Shown one piece after another: positions 11,319 through 21,200 of a stretch of DNA of 64,000 bases. Source of the stretch: Epichloe hybrida (lineage: Eukaryota; Ascomycota; Sordariomycetes; Hypocreales; Clavicipitaceae); assembly GCA_019022495.1 (NCBI GenBank), contig JAFEKR010000023.1:682001-746000 (forward strand), written 5' to 3'. A program made the translations under genes and the position numbers. Numbering within the stretch: position 1 is the stretch's first letter; every line of letters starts with the position of its first letter. Below the pieces are notes generated by a model. It saw only the letters and a list, made by a program, of their open reading frames with translations. It searched no databases and was not told the DNA's origin.

Positions 11319-13990
11319 TGGCACACTAGATTAGTATATCTAGGGGAGGATGTAATAGATTAGGTGCTTTAGAAGCTTTAAATTTAATTAAAGGAGAGAA
11401 GCGTAGGTAAGTATGAGGTTTGCTAAACCTCTAAAGCATAAAGGTAAATATTATAAGTCCCTTAGATAGGATCCTTACCTTTAGGGCCGCTTTAGGTAGT
11501 CTTTTTTAATCTCTTTACTTAATTATTAGGGTATAATAAAGACTAATACATTACTCTTTTTACCTGTAGAGCAATAGGACTGCGTTATATCTTCATGATC
11601 CTATTAAAGACTAATATTACGCTTTGCTTTGATTAGTTAGAAGCTATGTACGCAAGAGTGTATGGCATCTATATCGCGGTTATGATAACTAATAGTAAGA
11701 CTACCTTCTAGACTAAGAAATAAGAAGAAGAGGTTATAAATAGAGATATTATCGTTAGAAAGTCTAGCCTAGCTTACCTATATTAAAATAGGCACGCTAA
11801 ACGGTCTAGGGGGGTAATGATAAGGGTTATAATAACTCTTATGACATAATTAGGTTTCCTAGAAGACCTCTAGCCTATAGCTACTAAAGCAGCTATTTAT
11901 ATCTTAAATCGAATGCCTTAAAAGCTGCTTGACTAGTAATTGCCTTAATAAGCGTTAAATAGATGGTTAAGGGATAATAAGCTTTAATAGAGTTACTTAC
12001 TAGAAGAGCTAGAAGCCTTAATAACTTACTTACAAGCTTTTAGATATAAAGTATTTATAATAACGCGAAGTAGGCTTTATAAGGTAGGACTAAAGCTCGC
12101 TTAGAGAGCTTATATTGGATACCTCACTAGATACGTTTCCTTTACGTAATACCTGATTTAGGTACTAATAATAAAGAGAAGCTGCTAGTTCTTATCAAGC
12201 CACGTTACCTTTAATAAGTCTATTTTCTATGCTTAAGAAAGAGGCCTATTATTAACTATAAAAGAGGTTAAAAAACAATGCCTTAAAGAGCTAGTTAAGG
12301 ATAATAAGGATAAAAGCTCTGATATAGGGCTTCTATAGATAGCGTACTCTCTATTGCTATAACAACCACTTAATTAGCTTTAATAGGTAAAAACTCCCAC
12401 TAGTTGTAATTAATAAGATTACAAAGAAAAGGAAAAAGAAAGTTAAGAAACAAATCTACTAACTCCTCTAAATTCACTAGGGAAATTCCTAGATTTAGCA
12501 GATTATATACTATTAAGTATTAATAATTTGCTTAACCTACCTAATAGCAGCAATAATCATGAAATGTTAGCAAATCCAGAAGATTATAATAATCTCGAAG
12601 CATTTGCTACAGCCTTTAAGCTAGGACCTAAGAGTAAAGAAAAGCCTTATATATCTAGGCTTTCTCCTCCCCTAGCTTATTATAATTATTTAGCTAGTTA
12701 TCTAAAAGAAAAAGAATTTCGTAAAGTATAAGATAAAGAATATAATAGAATTATTAATAGAAAGGTAGCTAAGAAGGTATCTAGAACTAAAGTCCTTTTA
12801 TATATAAAGCTTCTAGGTCTTACTTAGGTCTTCTTATATAAATTAAATAAGTAAGGTTACCTCCTATAATATAAAGCTTATCTCTATGTTCTTAGAAATT
12901 ATTAACTAAAGAGTTATCTATTAACTCAGGTAGTAACCCTAGCTACTAATACTTTTAGGCTATTTATAGCTATTATATACTACTTTAATCTTAAAGCACA
13001 CTAGTATAACTTTATTATAGTATTCCTGAATTTAGACCTTAAGAAAGAGGTTTACTATAAGTTACCTCTAGGCTATAAAGATAAATAAGCTTATCTAAAG
13101 CTTCTTAGAGTAGTCTACAGGCTACGGAGAGCGCCTCTTCTATAAATAAAAGAGCTAATTAGCTAGCTAATTAGTAAAGGCTTTATATAGATCTTTAAAG
13201 ATGTTTATATGTTTATTAAGGATAGGTTAATTATCTTCTTTTACATAAATAACCTTATTACCCTCTTCGCTAAAGGAAAATCACATTTATATAATGAATT
13301 TAAGGTAAGACTCTTTATAAAGTATAATATAAAGGACCTTAGAGAGCTATAATAGTTCCTAGGTATTAAAATTATTAGAGATTATACTAATAGGAAGGTA
13401 TAGCTTAATTAAAAGTCCTATTAGGATAAAGCTACTACTAAATTTAATATAAAGATCCCTTAATAAAGACCTATAGCCCTAATAATTACTATACTGCTAG
13501 AACCTTTTAAAGGAGAGGTTAGCGCTTAAGATCTTAAGAGGTATTAATCTTTAATTAGAACCCTACTATATCTAATAATAGTCTTAAGACTTAATATTAC
13601 TTTTATAGCCTTATAACTCTTATAATTCCTATAAAACCTAGGGCTATAGTATATAGAAGTAGCTAAAAGAGCCCTTAAGTATAGGTATATATGGGCAGAC
13701 CTAGTGATTAAGTATAGTAGTAATAACTCTAAATTAGAGGTATATAGTAATGCCTCCTTTACTAATAATACTATAATATAAAAGAGCTTATAGGGCTATA
13801 TTATAAAGCTCTTTAAAGAACTTATACTCTTTAAGGTAAGTAAGTAAGCTACTATAATAACCTTATTAACTAAAGTAAAGCTCCTAGCGCTTTCTTACTA
13901 TAGTAAAGAGCTTATAGCCTTTAGATAATTATATTAAGAGATTAGGCTATGCCTAGGAGATAACACGCTTAAAATCAAATATAATAACAT
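11319..13990 (+). pseudogene. Copia A pol remains: integrase, reverse transcriptase, RNase H
   Basis: In order: WHTRLVYLG at 11319-11345 (GAG-pre-integrase WHARLGHLG type); integrase core with a readable RHAKRSRGVMIRVIITLMT segment near 11790-11850 (family form HAERSGGVI...ART); a fragment at 12528-12731 that is still open (about 67 codons) in the integrase-RT linker; RT words FLNLDLKKEVYYKLPLGYK (13023-13079) and YRLRRAPLL (about 13112-13140); active site YINNL (13242-13256) replacing YVDDL; and RNase H beginning YSNASFTNN near 13740. Asp to Asn and Gln to stop changes are all RIP-type. Not functional. Confidence 0.88.
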
Positions 13991-14398
13991 ATAGATAATT
14001 TGCCTCCTTAAGGAAGAATTTATTAAGCTTATTATAAAGCTTTAGTATATAAATATTTATTACTACTAGCTTTATTAAGAGGTTATAAAAGAAACCTTTA
14101 ATATTACCTAGATTACCACTAAAGAGATAATCACAGATAGCCTTACAAAGCCTCTTATAGGGAATGCTTTTATAAGCTTCTATAAGGCATTAGGGCTTAT
14201 GTAACTGCCCTCCAGCATGCTTAGTGAAGAACCTAAAGAACAAGCATTATATAATAACCTTAAATTAGATAGGATTGTGACTAATTAACTGCTTTTTTGC
14301 ACTATAGAATTGATTTAGATGTCATAAGATTGATTTGATTAATTTGATTAATTTAGATTTATTATAGGGAACCTTAAATAAGGTCCCCTAGGGGGGTG

Positions 14399-14637
14399 TG
14401 TTACTATTGGAATCCTGCCGTAAGCGCTTAATCGCATGTAGGCAACTTGGACACTAGGACCCACCTGACTAGTTACTTTTCCGGACCTTCAGTAGATGCA
14501 TAGTATAGTTTGTATAGGCAGATTACACACCCCATGGTATAGGTACTTAGTTATTTAAACCGTAGTCCGCGCCCTCTTACAGGATCGAACAACTCAATAG
14601 AGGTGGTCACATTGAACCCTAGCTTCGCGGTCCAACT
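14399..14637 (+). repeat. Copia A 3' LTR
   Basis: Matches 2409-2647 with only C/T and G/A differences. Its first 40 bp are mutated while the outer remainder is pristine (keeps GGCAACTTGG, CCCCATGG, GGATCGAACAACTC). The last base is T where the 5' copy has A, so the exact end is uncertain by a base or two. Confidence 0.85.
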
Positions 14638-15396
14638 GCTTTTTTCTCCTTCTTCTCCCCGGTGGTGGTCCAAGCCGCCAAGAGGTGTGGGGTGGTCACT
14701 TGTGATGGGTCACGGTGGTGGACACGAAGGAAATTTACATTATTACCTGTGTTTCAAATTTGCCGCACAAGATTGCCGCCAAATGCAGGCTTTCCTCGAA
14801 GCACAAGGGTAAACCGCCGCTTTGGTTTTCAAGAGAAGCAATTCCAAATGCGATGTTATGTGTGATGGATACTATTAAGCCCAGCCGGCCCTGTGCTGTT
14901 GACTTGCCGCTTGTTCCCGTGAATTTTGAAATTTTACAAGTTACCATCGCGTCAACTTGTCTCCGATATCCGGCCGCCACCAGTCAACGCCAGAAACAGG
15001 CGGCTGCCTCATTGGGCATGTTTCTGGATCTTGATGGGAGGGCCCTGGCCGCTGGCCGTAAGACAAGACGATATTAGGAGTCGCCTAATCCGCAGATCTA
15101 CTCCGTACAAGGCCAACATAATAATAAAATCTCCCGTGCCCTGGCAGCTGCCTGCCTGCCTGCCTGCCTGCCTTATTACTGCCTCGCCTACTCCTACTCC
15201 GTACTCCGTGCACCACGATGGCTATCAAATCCGCCATGCCCATCATCTCGTCTTGATCATTTCGAGACAACATATTTCAGCCACGACGCTTTCTTGTTGT
15301 CCCTTGCTTCGCTCGCCACCACGTCGTCAGGCTCGCACGCTGACCTCTCTCGGCTCACACCCTCATCGTTTGGGAAGCCTCGAGCCTTGTCCACTA
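14638..15396. other. Unmutated host-DNA island between transposon blocks, promoter-like
   Basis: About 760 bp of balanced composition with normal CA, TG and CG content, bounded on both sides by RIP-converted DNA. Open frames exist on both strands (for example 14735-14980 minus, 14926-15399 plus) but none has a recognisable domain, and several begin at non-ATG codons. The right half is pyrimidine-rich (15260-15395), like a fungal 5' leader reading rightward, and is cut off at 15396 by AT-rich repeat DNA. My reading is the promoter or leader of a host gene whose body has been lost or displaced; this is inference. Confidence 0.5.
15148..15171. repeat. (CTGC)6 microsatellite
   Basis: Six perfect CTGC units inside the host-DNA island. 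It is a simple repeat without visible function, useful as a marker that this stretch escaped RIP. Confidence 0.9.
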
Positions 15397-15893
15397 TAGT
15401 ACTAGAAGCTATAAGTACCTTAATATTACTGTCATGACTGTAGTAGGAGAGATATAAACGAAGTAAAGGCTAAGGTTCTTAGTTATAGCTAGAGAGCTAC
15501 TACTTAGGGGTAAGTATATAAAGGTCTTAAACTCTAATTTCCTATATCTCTTATAGGTAGTCCTTATCTAAATACCTTACTACGTGCACGTGGCTATCTA
15601 GTAGCTACTTAGTTATTCGTGTAGCCTAGGGCTTATCCGAGGGCTCTATCATGTGACCGTCCTGTCTATGGCTCCCTAGCCTCCGTGCTCCTAACAATTA
15701 CTATATATCTAGTTTTAATTTACCTATGAATTTACTAAGTATAAGGGCTTCCTAAGGAAGTCTATAACTAAGAAATAATTTATATAAGTCTATAAGAAGG
15801 GTTTATTTATAAGTAGTATTTATATTTATTCTAGGCCTACCCCGCTGCTAATCTAGCCTACTAGCTTAGTAAACCGTGGGAAATCTAGTGTAT
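15397..15893. other. AT-rich RIP-type DNA, family unknown
   Basis: Starts sharply after the host island and ends at the Gypsy C LTR. It holds the solo LTR 15430-15696. The remaining pieces (15397-15429 and 15702-15893) are TA-rich with no legible coding motif. I do not recognise the family. Confidence 0.5.
15430..15696 (+). repeat. Solo LTR, 267-bp family, RIP-mutated copy
   Basis: 267 bp beginning TGTCATGACTG and ending CTCCTAACA, flanked by the perfect 5-bp duplication attac (15425-15429 and 15697-15701). A second copy of equal length lies at 56522-56788. The single LTR with its own duplication shows that an LTR element inserted here and then lost its interior by LTR-LTR recombination. Differences from the second copy are mainly C-to-T and G-to-A. 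The strand is arbitrary; no internal sequence remains to orient it. Confidence 0.92.
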
Positions 15894-16129
15894 TGTTATG
15901 GACTCGAGCTGTGAGCTCGGGTTAAGTCCGGCTCCGGGAAGGCTCCGGAAAGTAAGCGTACTTTATGCAAATAGGTTAGGGCTTTACGTGAACTGCGCAT
16001 AAACTACATATAAGGGGCTATATATCTAGATACTATATAACTACTAGAAGAGTTCCCCTTTTCTTCTATAAGAATAATATTCTTATTTTAAATACTTATA
16101 TATAGTAGCTATAAGGCTAGTTCTTAATA
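15894..16129 (+). repeat. Gypsy C 5' LTR
   Basis: Begins TGTTATGGACTCGAGC and ends TTCTTAATA (family end TTCCTAACA). The outer half retains CG-rich words such as GCTCGGG and GGCTCCGGAA; the inner half is TA-rich. Related to 36100-36334 and 49321-49555. Confidence 0.9.
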
Positions 16130-16799
16130 TATATTATTCTTTACTATAGAAGTATCCTAGGTAGTAAATATACTATTACTACTAGATATAATAAAGACTA
16201 ATAAGTTAGCACTTCTATAACAATAGGTAGTATAATAGGTAAAATAAATCTAGTATATAGCTAATATATAAAATATAACACCTATCCTAATCTAAATTAA
16301 GTAAAAACCCTTACCTATAGGCCCTCTTTTTAATAGTAATAAGGTCTTATTTATAGCTTAGAAGGGCCTTATAGCTTATAAGCTATAAGTAAATAAAGAG
16401 TTTATTAGTAGTAATTAGGATGAGTAATGCTTTATTTTCTAGAACCTATTACCTAAGGTCTAGGTATAGGTTATACCCTTTTTTAAGAAGGGCTACTTAA
16501 AGGACTTTTATCTATTTAGGCTCCTTAACTATCTAGGGGAAATATTTAATAACCCTTATTATTAGGAAATAGCTATTATAGAGCTTAACTAGTTAATATA
16601 ATAATAAAATAAGAGGTTTAGTAACTTCTATATTTACTTTAAATAGAAGTTAGCCTTAGCTAGGGGGCTTAGGTAAGTAAACTTAGTAAAGCTATTTAAG
16701 TTATATATAGTGCTTAATAAGTAAATAAGGGACTATAGTATTAGGTAGGATATACTCTAGGCTAATTATATAGTAACTATAGCCTACTATTAAAGTATT

Positions 16800-17745
16800 G
16801 ATTTTTAATTTTTTTTGGGGTCATTGTCTGTGGCGAGTTCTGCTAATCGGAGCTGTACGGAAAAACCGTCACAGCTGTGACTAGCCGTTTTCGGATAGAA
16901 AGGTTACTTGCCACACACCCACACGTAAATCACACCTATAATTATAGCATATTACCGCCGCATATATAATAAAGTCTGTTATTATTATTAATTTAATTAT
17001 AGCTACGGCTAATTCGCTCAAAAACGCGATTTCCAGGGCGGGTAGGCAGACTGCCTTACGTTACCTTGCGATATCACGTGATATTTTTTTTGCTATAGCG
17101 CCCTATATAAATTAGGTGCGAAGGGGTGGGATATAGGATGTGGGATGTGGGCGCATTATAATTATAGGTACGGATCATTGCGGTTTTTCCGTACAGCTCC
17201 GATTAGCAGAACTCAAGTAACCTTTCTATCCGAAAACGGCTAGTCACAGCTGTGACGGTTTTTCCGTACAGCTCCGATTAGCAGAACTCGTCTGTGGCCA
17301 ATGCATCTAATTTTCAAGGAACCAAAAAAATTACTAGCAATACCTAGCTAGTGCCACATGTAACAACCAAATTTAATAATCACTATAGTGTTAGGTAAAA
17401 CATTAAGGAATAAGCTTTAAGCTATAAATTTAGGGGCTAAAAAGTCAATACAAAGTTTACAACAAACTTTATAGCTATAATTATATAAGAGTTATAATTC
17501 GCAACCGTAGTTAAACTTAAATCCATTTAAGTTTTACTTATAGCATAAATTAATATAATTCCCCCTTCCTCTACAACTATGTTTGTTCTATCTCTTTACA
17601 TCTCTTCTATCTTATAACTTGTCCTTTAAAGCTCCAAGGCGAACCAAAAAAACAACATAACTCATCCTCAATTGCAGCCAATCCAATTCCTTACATCACC
17701 AAGTAGGTCATGGGCTACCAATCAACCAATTGACGACCAACTGAT
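16800..17745 (-). mobile_element. SINE-like short non-LTR element, interrupted by a MITE
   Basis: The insertion lies in Gypsy C between two copies of a 17-bp duplication cctactattaaagtatt (16783-16799 and 17746-17762). A long variable duplication is typical of target-primed reverse transcription. Read on the minus strand it starts ATCAGTTGGTCG and ends in an A-rich tail AAAATTAAAAATC. Removing the MITE (455 bp plus one 9-bp duplication) leaves about 480 bp. A second, 5'-truncated copy sharing the same 3' end is at 33881-33991, and 5' truncation is again typical of non-LTR elements. A GGTTCGCC word near 17637-17644 (minus) resembles a Pol III B box only weakly, and I see no clear A box. It has no coding capacity. 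It could also be a truncated LINE tail. Confidence 0.6.
16835..17289. mobile_element. MULE-type MITE with 76-bp perfect TIRs and 9-bp TSD
   Basis: Terminal inverted repeats of 76 bp (16835-16910 and 17214-17289, outer end GAGTTCTGCTAATCGG) are identical as read. The element is flanked by the 9-bp direct duplication gtctgtggc (16826-16834 and 17290-17298). Long TIRs plus a 9-bp duplication is the hallmark of Mutator-like transposons. At 455 bp it has no room for a transposase, so it is non-autonomous. The outermost 34 bp of the right TIR are repeated once more just inside it (17181-17214). Unlike all surroundings it keeps CG, CA and TG words, so it is young or too short to attract RIP. Confidence 0.88.
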
Positions 17746-18260
17746 CCTACTATTAAAGTATTATATTAGATATTAAGTCCTACTAGCTTAAGGAAAAGCA
17801 CTATATATAGAAATAGGGCTATTTAGTAGCTAACTTAAATAAACCTAAGTTACTAGATAAGGATATGCTAATAATAGATATTTACTTTATAGGTATAATA
17901 AGGACCTAGTAAGGCTCTAGAAGGTCTATAAGACACTAGAAGTTACTTAATAAAAAGGGTAGTAAATAGGCTAAGTAGGTTACCTAGGATATACTTAATA
18001 TACACTAAGATAAGGGCTAATATCTATAATATAGCTCCTTAAAGTATTTTACTATAGTATACTTATTATATCTTACTATTTACCTATAAAAGAAGTTCTT
18101 TATTAATACTTATAATATAGAGAACACACCTACTATTAACTTAGATAATAAGTCTATAGATTGGTTAGGAAAAGAATAACCCTATTATTAAGCTATTTAA
18201 TAAGGAATAATAAAAAGAAGTATAAAGAGGCTTTATAGTATATAGTTATTACTAATAAGC

Positions 18261-18661
18261 AGAGAATTGTATGTAGTGTAATTAATGTAGTTTTTGGGGG
18301 GTAGCTTGTAATTGTAGTGTAATTATTCCTAGGCTGTAATTAATTAATTGTAATTGCTAGGTATATGTAATTAATTGTAGTTGTAGTTGTAATTATTACA
18401 ACTACAACTACACAATTACATGTAATTGTTACTAAAAATAGAAATATTATATCTAATAAGGCTATGTTTTTCTTAGATATTCTCTCATAAATATTAATAT
18501 AAGACTTTCTTTATTTACTATTTTTCTTAATTAGTTACTTAATTTCTAATATCTAACTTTTTAAAGATTTTACTATAACTAGGGTTATATATAATATTAT
18601 AACTTTATAATAATACTATTATAGTTAATACTTTATTTTACTAATTTAACTTAAAGAAAAA
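18261..18661. other. AT-rich flank of Copia D, with TAATT repeats and a hairpin
   Basis: Follows the point where Gypsy C homology stops. The first 170 bp are dense in TGTAATTA/TGTAATTG words and include a 37-bp palindrome. The rest is plain AT-rich DNA ending in the aaaaa duplication of Copia D. The same host segment continues at 25606-26064. No coding text is seen. Confidence 0.55.
18376..18412. repeat. Perfect 18-bp-arm hairpin palindrome
   Basis: Arms tgtagttgtagttgtaat and attacaactacaactaca pair perfectly around a single T (18394). It sits inside a cluster of TAATTG repeats. It may be the end-to-end junction of a small foldback element or a local slippage product; no terminator role is implied because nothing is transcribed recognisably here. 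Confidence 0.9.
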
Positions 18662-18970
18662 TGTTGGAACAAAGGTGATATCAATCGCGCGTCGTAGCCG
18701 TAATTACCTAGCAGAAGCTTGGGCCGCGCGCGGACCCTACACGTGACCCACAACCTGGCACGTTGATTGGCTAGGAAATATAGGGACACAAACGCGTAAC
18801 CCCTTTTTCCCTTTATGTATTGTAACTTCTAGCTTTTACCTCTCTTTTCCTACAACTTAATTAATCATAATAATAGATAACGTAGCCTAGAATAGATAAT
18901 TGATAACGATACTATTCTTCGGGCTTATAACTGTATTACATATTGAATTTAATACCCTGTGAATCTAACA
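18662..18970 (+). repeat. Copia D 5' LTR
   Basis: 309 bp, TGTTGGAACAAAGG to GAATCTAACA. The outer part keeps ATCAATCGCGCGTCG and GGACCCTACACGTGACC; the inner part is converted (TAATTGATAACG where the 3' copy has TAATCAATGACG). Confidence 0.93.
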
Positions 18971-20035
18971 CTAATTAGTGGTTACCTTCATAGATAACCA
19001 CGTAGTCTTTAAACACCGCAGATTAGTAAGGTTAATTAGAAGAGGTAGCTTATCTAATAATAACTTGCCCTATAAAATAGGAGGGCTACGTTTAATAATA
19101 AGTTATACTAACGGAAAGGTATAATATAGCTCTTTTCTTACTTTAGTATTAATATCTATATTTATATAGACTCTGAAATAATAAAGAAAGGTTTAATACT
19201 AGTAGCTAAGCTATCCCCTTATCTTTCTTTATTATGCGTTTTATTACATATTTAAAGTTAACTGCCTTACCTTATGATTCTTTATATCTAAAATACGTTA
19301 TATAATTATAGTTATACCCCTTTTTTTCTTATATTATAAGATTTACCTCCCTTAATTAATTAGAATGTTAGATGCAGCTAGACTATCTAGGACCTCTAGT
19401 TAATTTAGAGTTCCTAGTAAGACTAATAGTTATAATAATGCTATAGAAGGTATTAAAATAGGAGATAATAATAAATACCTTAAAAAAGGAAAAACCCCTG
19501 TTTACACTAACCTATACCCCTATATCTTTATAAGGCTTTAATAATATATTATAGAAGAACTACTCTAATAAATAGGAAGTTCTAAATATAAAGAGATAAA
19601 AACACCTAAGGAAATTAGTCTTTATATCCTTATAAAGACTAAATAATATAAGGAGTAAGAGTTATTTAGAAGAATACTATTCTCTAAATTTAGTAATAAC
19701 TTCTATAGATAGTTAAGGGATAAGTTTATAGAAGGGAGAGACCTTTTATAGAATGGACTTTAAGACTATCTCCTTTACAATAGAGTGTATATAACTGTTA
19801 GAAGAGGTACTAAGATAGTAAATAACCTTAAAGAAGTAGTAAACTAAGAAGAATTTAGATTTTAGACTCTTAAAGAAATTAAAGAGGCTAGGAAGAAGTA
19901 TATAGGCTTCTAAAAGAACCTATAGAATAAAGAGTTTTTCTATAATTTACTAGATAATAGTAATATTAGAACTAGGTAACCTACCCCATTACCCTATTTG
20001 TTAGTATAATTACTATTAAAAGGATTAATAAGCTA

Positions 20036-20108
20036 GACTCCCCTAGGAAGACTAAGTTAATCCCCTCTAGGAAGGCTTAGTTAATCTCCCCTAGGAAGGT
20101 TAATTAAC
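20036..20108 (+). repeat. Three-copy 24-bp tandem repeat in Copia D
   Basis: The word ctaggaag recurs at 20043, 20067 and 20091 with surrounding sequence similar, giving a 24-bp period (8 codons). It would have been an in-frame peptide repeat in the ancestral gag region. Confidence 0.75.
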
Positions 20109-20991
20109 CTAGAGTTAAGACCGCCTAAGGATGCTATTTACAAGCATCTATAGGTAACTCCCTTACCTATACCTTTACTAAAGGTAAGTTAGTAGTATTA
20201 CCTTATTAACACTGCTAATAATGCCCCTAAGTAGGAGAGTTACTAATAGAGGTAACCTATACTATCTAGGGCTAGTAGTGCCCCTGTTAGTATAGCTTAA
20301 AGAGCTATAATTCCTTTTTCCTAATATAAGGAAGAGGAGGATTAGAGGGAATAATAAGCCCTAAGGGTGCTACCTATAAAGCTACTCTCTTACTTCCTAA
20401 AGACCTTACTACCCCTTCTATAAATATAAAGGGAAATACCTAGAGAACCCCTATAGACCTAGAGACCTTTACTAAAGTAAATTATTAACCTATCTAAGGT
20501 ATACCCTAAAGAATAACTCTATAGCGCTAATAACTATAATATCCTTAAATTAAAGCTTTAAATATTCTATAGAAAGTATAAGTTACTTAATATCTAGCCT
20601 AAATAAGCTAGTTATGCTTTTAAGGTTATACTTAAAGGTAAAGCACTATAATACTATATAGACTACCTCTCTAAACCTAGATAACTATAAGATCTCCCTA
20701 CGCTTATTAGCTATATAAGAGAATGATTTAAAACTAAGGATATATAGTAAAGATATTTACTAGAGTAAAATAACACTTCCCTGTAAGGAATAGTAAATAA
20801 TAACCTAACTAAGTTAATAATTAAATACTTTAATAAACTTATAGAAAGACTAGCTATCTTATAATAAGTAGTGCCTAAAGTAGGCTAAACTAAAAGGGCA
20901 CTTTGGAATTAACTTATTAGAGCCTGTTATAGTATTCTAGAGTGTAAAGGAGTAATTATAAATTCGCTAGATAGACTATAAGAGTTTTGTG

Positions 20992-21200
20992 AATAGATTA
21001 GAATAACCCTTTGTTTTATTAAGGAAGAGAAGAAGAACTATTAATAGTTCCTAACTAAAGCTATAACCCTAGAGTAATTCTAGACTAACTAGAAGACTAT
21101 AATAGATTAGAATAACCCTTTGTTTTATTAAGGAAGAGAAGAAGAACTATTAATAGTTCCTAACTAAAGCTATAACCCTAGAGTAATTCTAGACTAACTA
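20992..21200 (+). repeat. 109-bp tandem duplication in Copia D
   Basis: The segment starting aatagattagaataaccctt at 20992 recurs at 21101, and the two copies read identically for about 100 bp up to 21200, including TAG/TAA stops of RIP type. Since both copies share the same mutations, the duplication happened after that mutation. It is not a multiple of three, so it would shift the frame. Confidence 0.88.

Larger units (their letters stand above)
2409..14637 (+). mobile_element. Copia A: LTR retrotransposon, RIP-degraded, split by Copia B
   Basis: Two related 239-bp terminal repeats (2409-2647 and 14399-14637) flank plus-strand Copia-order remains. The order gag, GAG-pre-integrase (WH-type box at 11319), integrase, reverse transcriptase (YINNL at 13242, from YVDD), RNase H is diagnostic of Ty1/Copia. 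A G-run (14392-14397) just before the 3' LTR is the likely polypurine tract, and TGG directly follows the 5' LTR. Copia B is inserted at 2955. Without it the element is about 5.4 kb, normal for the order. LTR differences are all C/T or G/A transitions. No 5-bp target duplication is visible (gaggg on the left, gcttt on the right), unlike the other complete elements here. Confidence 0.88.
15894..18260 (+). mobile_element. Gypsy C: 5' fragment of a chromovirus-type element
   Basis: A 236-bp LTR (15894-16129) and following gag-region sequence match Gypsy E (36100 onward) closely through about 18260, where similarity ends without a 3' LTR. It is therefore a 5' fragment of the same family. It is interrupted by a SINE-like insertion at 16800-17745; the host sequence resumes after a 17-bp target duplication. 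No motif-level coding text can be read; by alignment with Gypsy E the segment covers only the leader and gag. Confidence 0.85.

Noticed and set aside
14603..15399. Overlapping frames on both strands of the host island, up to 157 codons
   Set aside because: Non-ATG starts, mutually overlapping in different frames, microsatellite-derived Pro/Ala/Cys/Leu runs, no domain; one starts inside the Copia A LTR.
15660..15696. The regions with dense direct repeats and palindromes as a CRISPR-like array
   Set aside because: No regularly spaced identical repeats with unique spacers anywhere; all repeats are LTRs, microsatellites or tandem duplications, and the organism is a fungus.
18265..18430. TAATTG repeat cluster as a telomere or subtelomere remnant
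   Set aside because: Units are not TTAGGG-type and are irregular; no second telomeric feature nearby.
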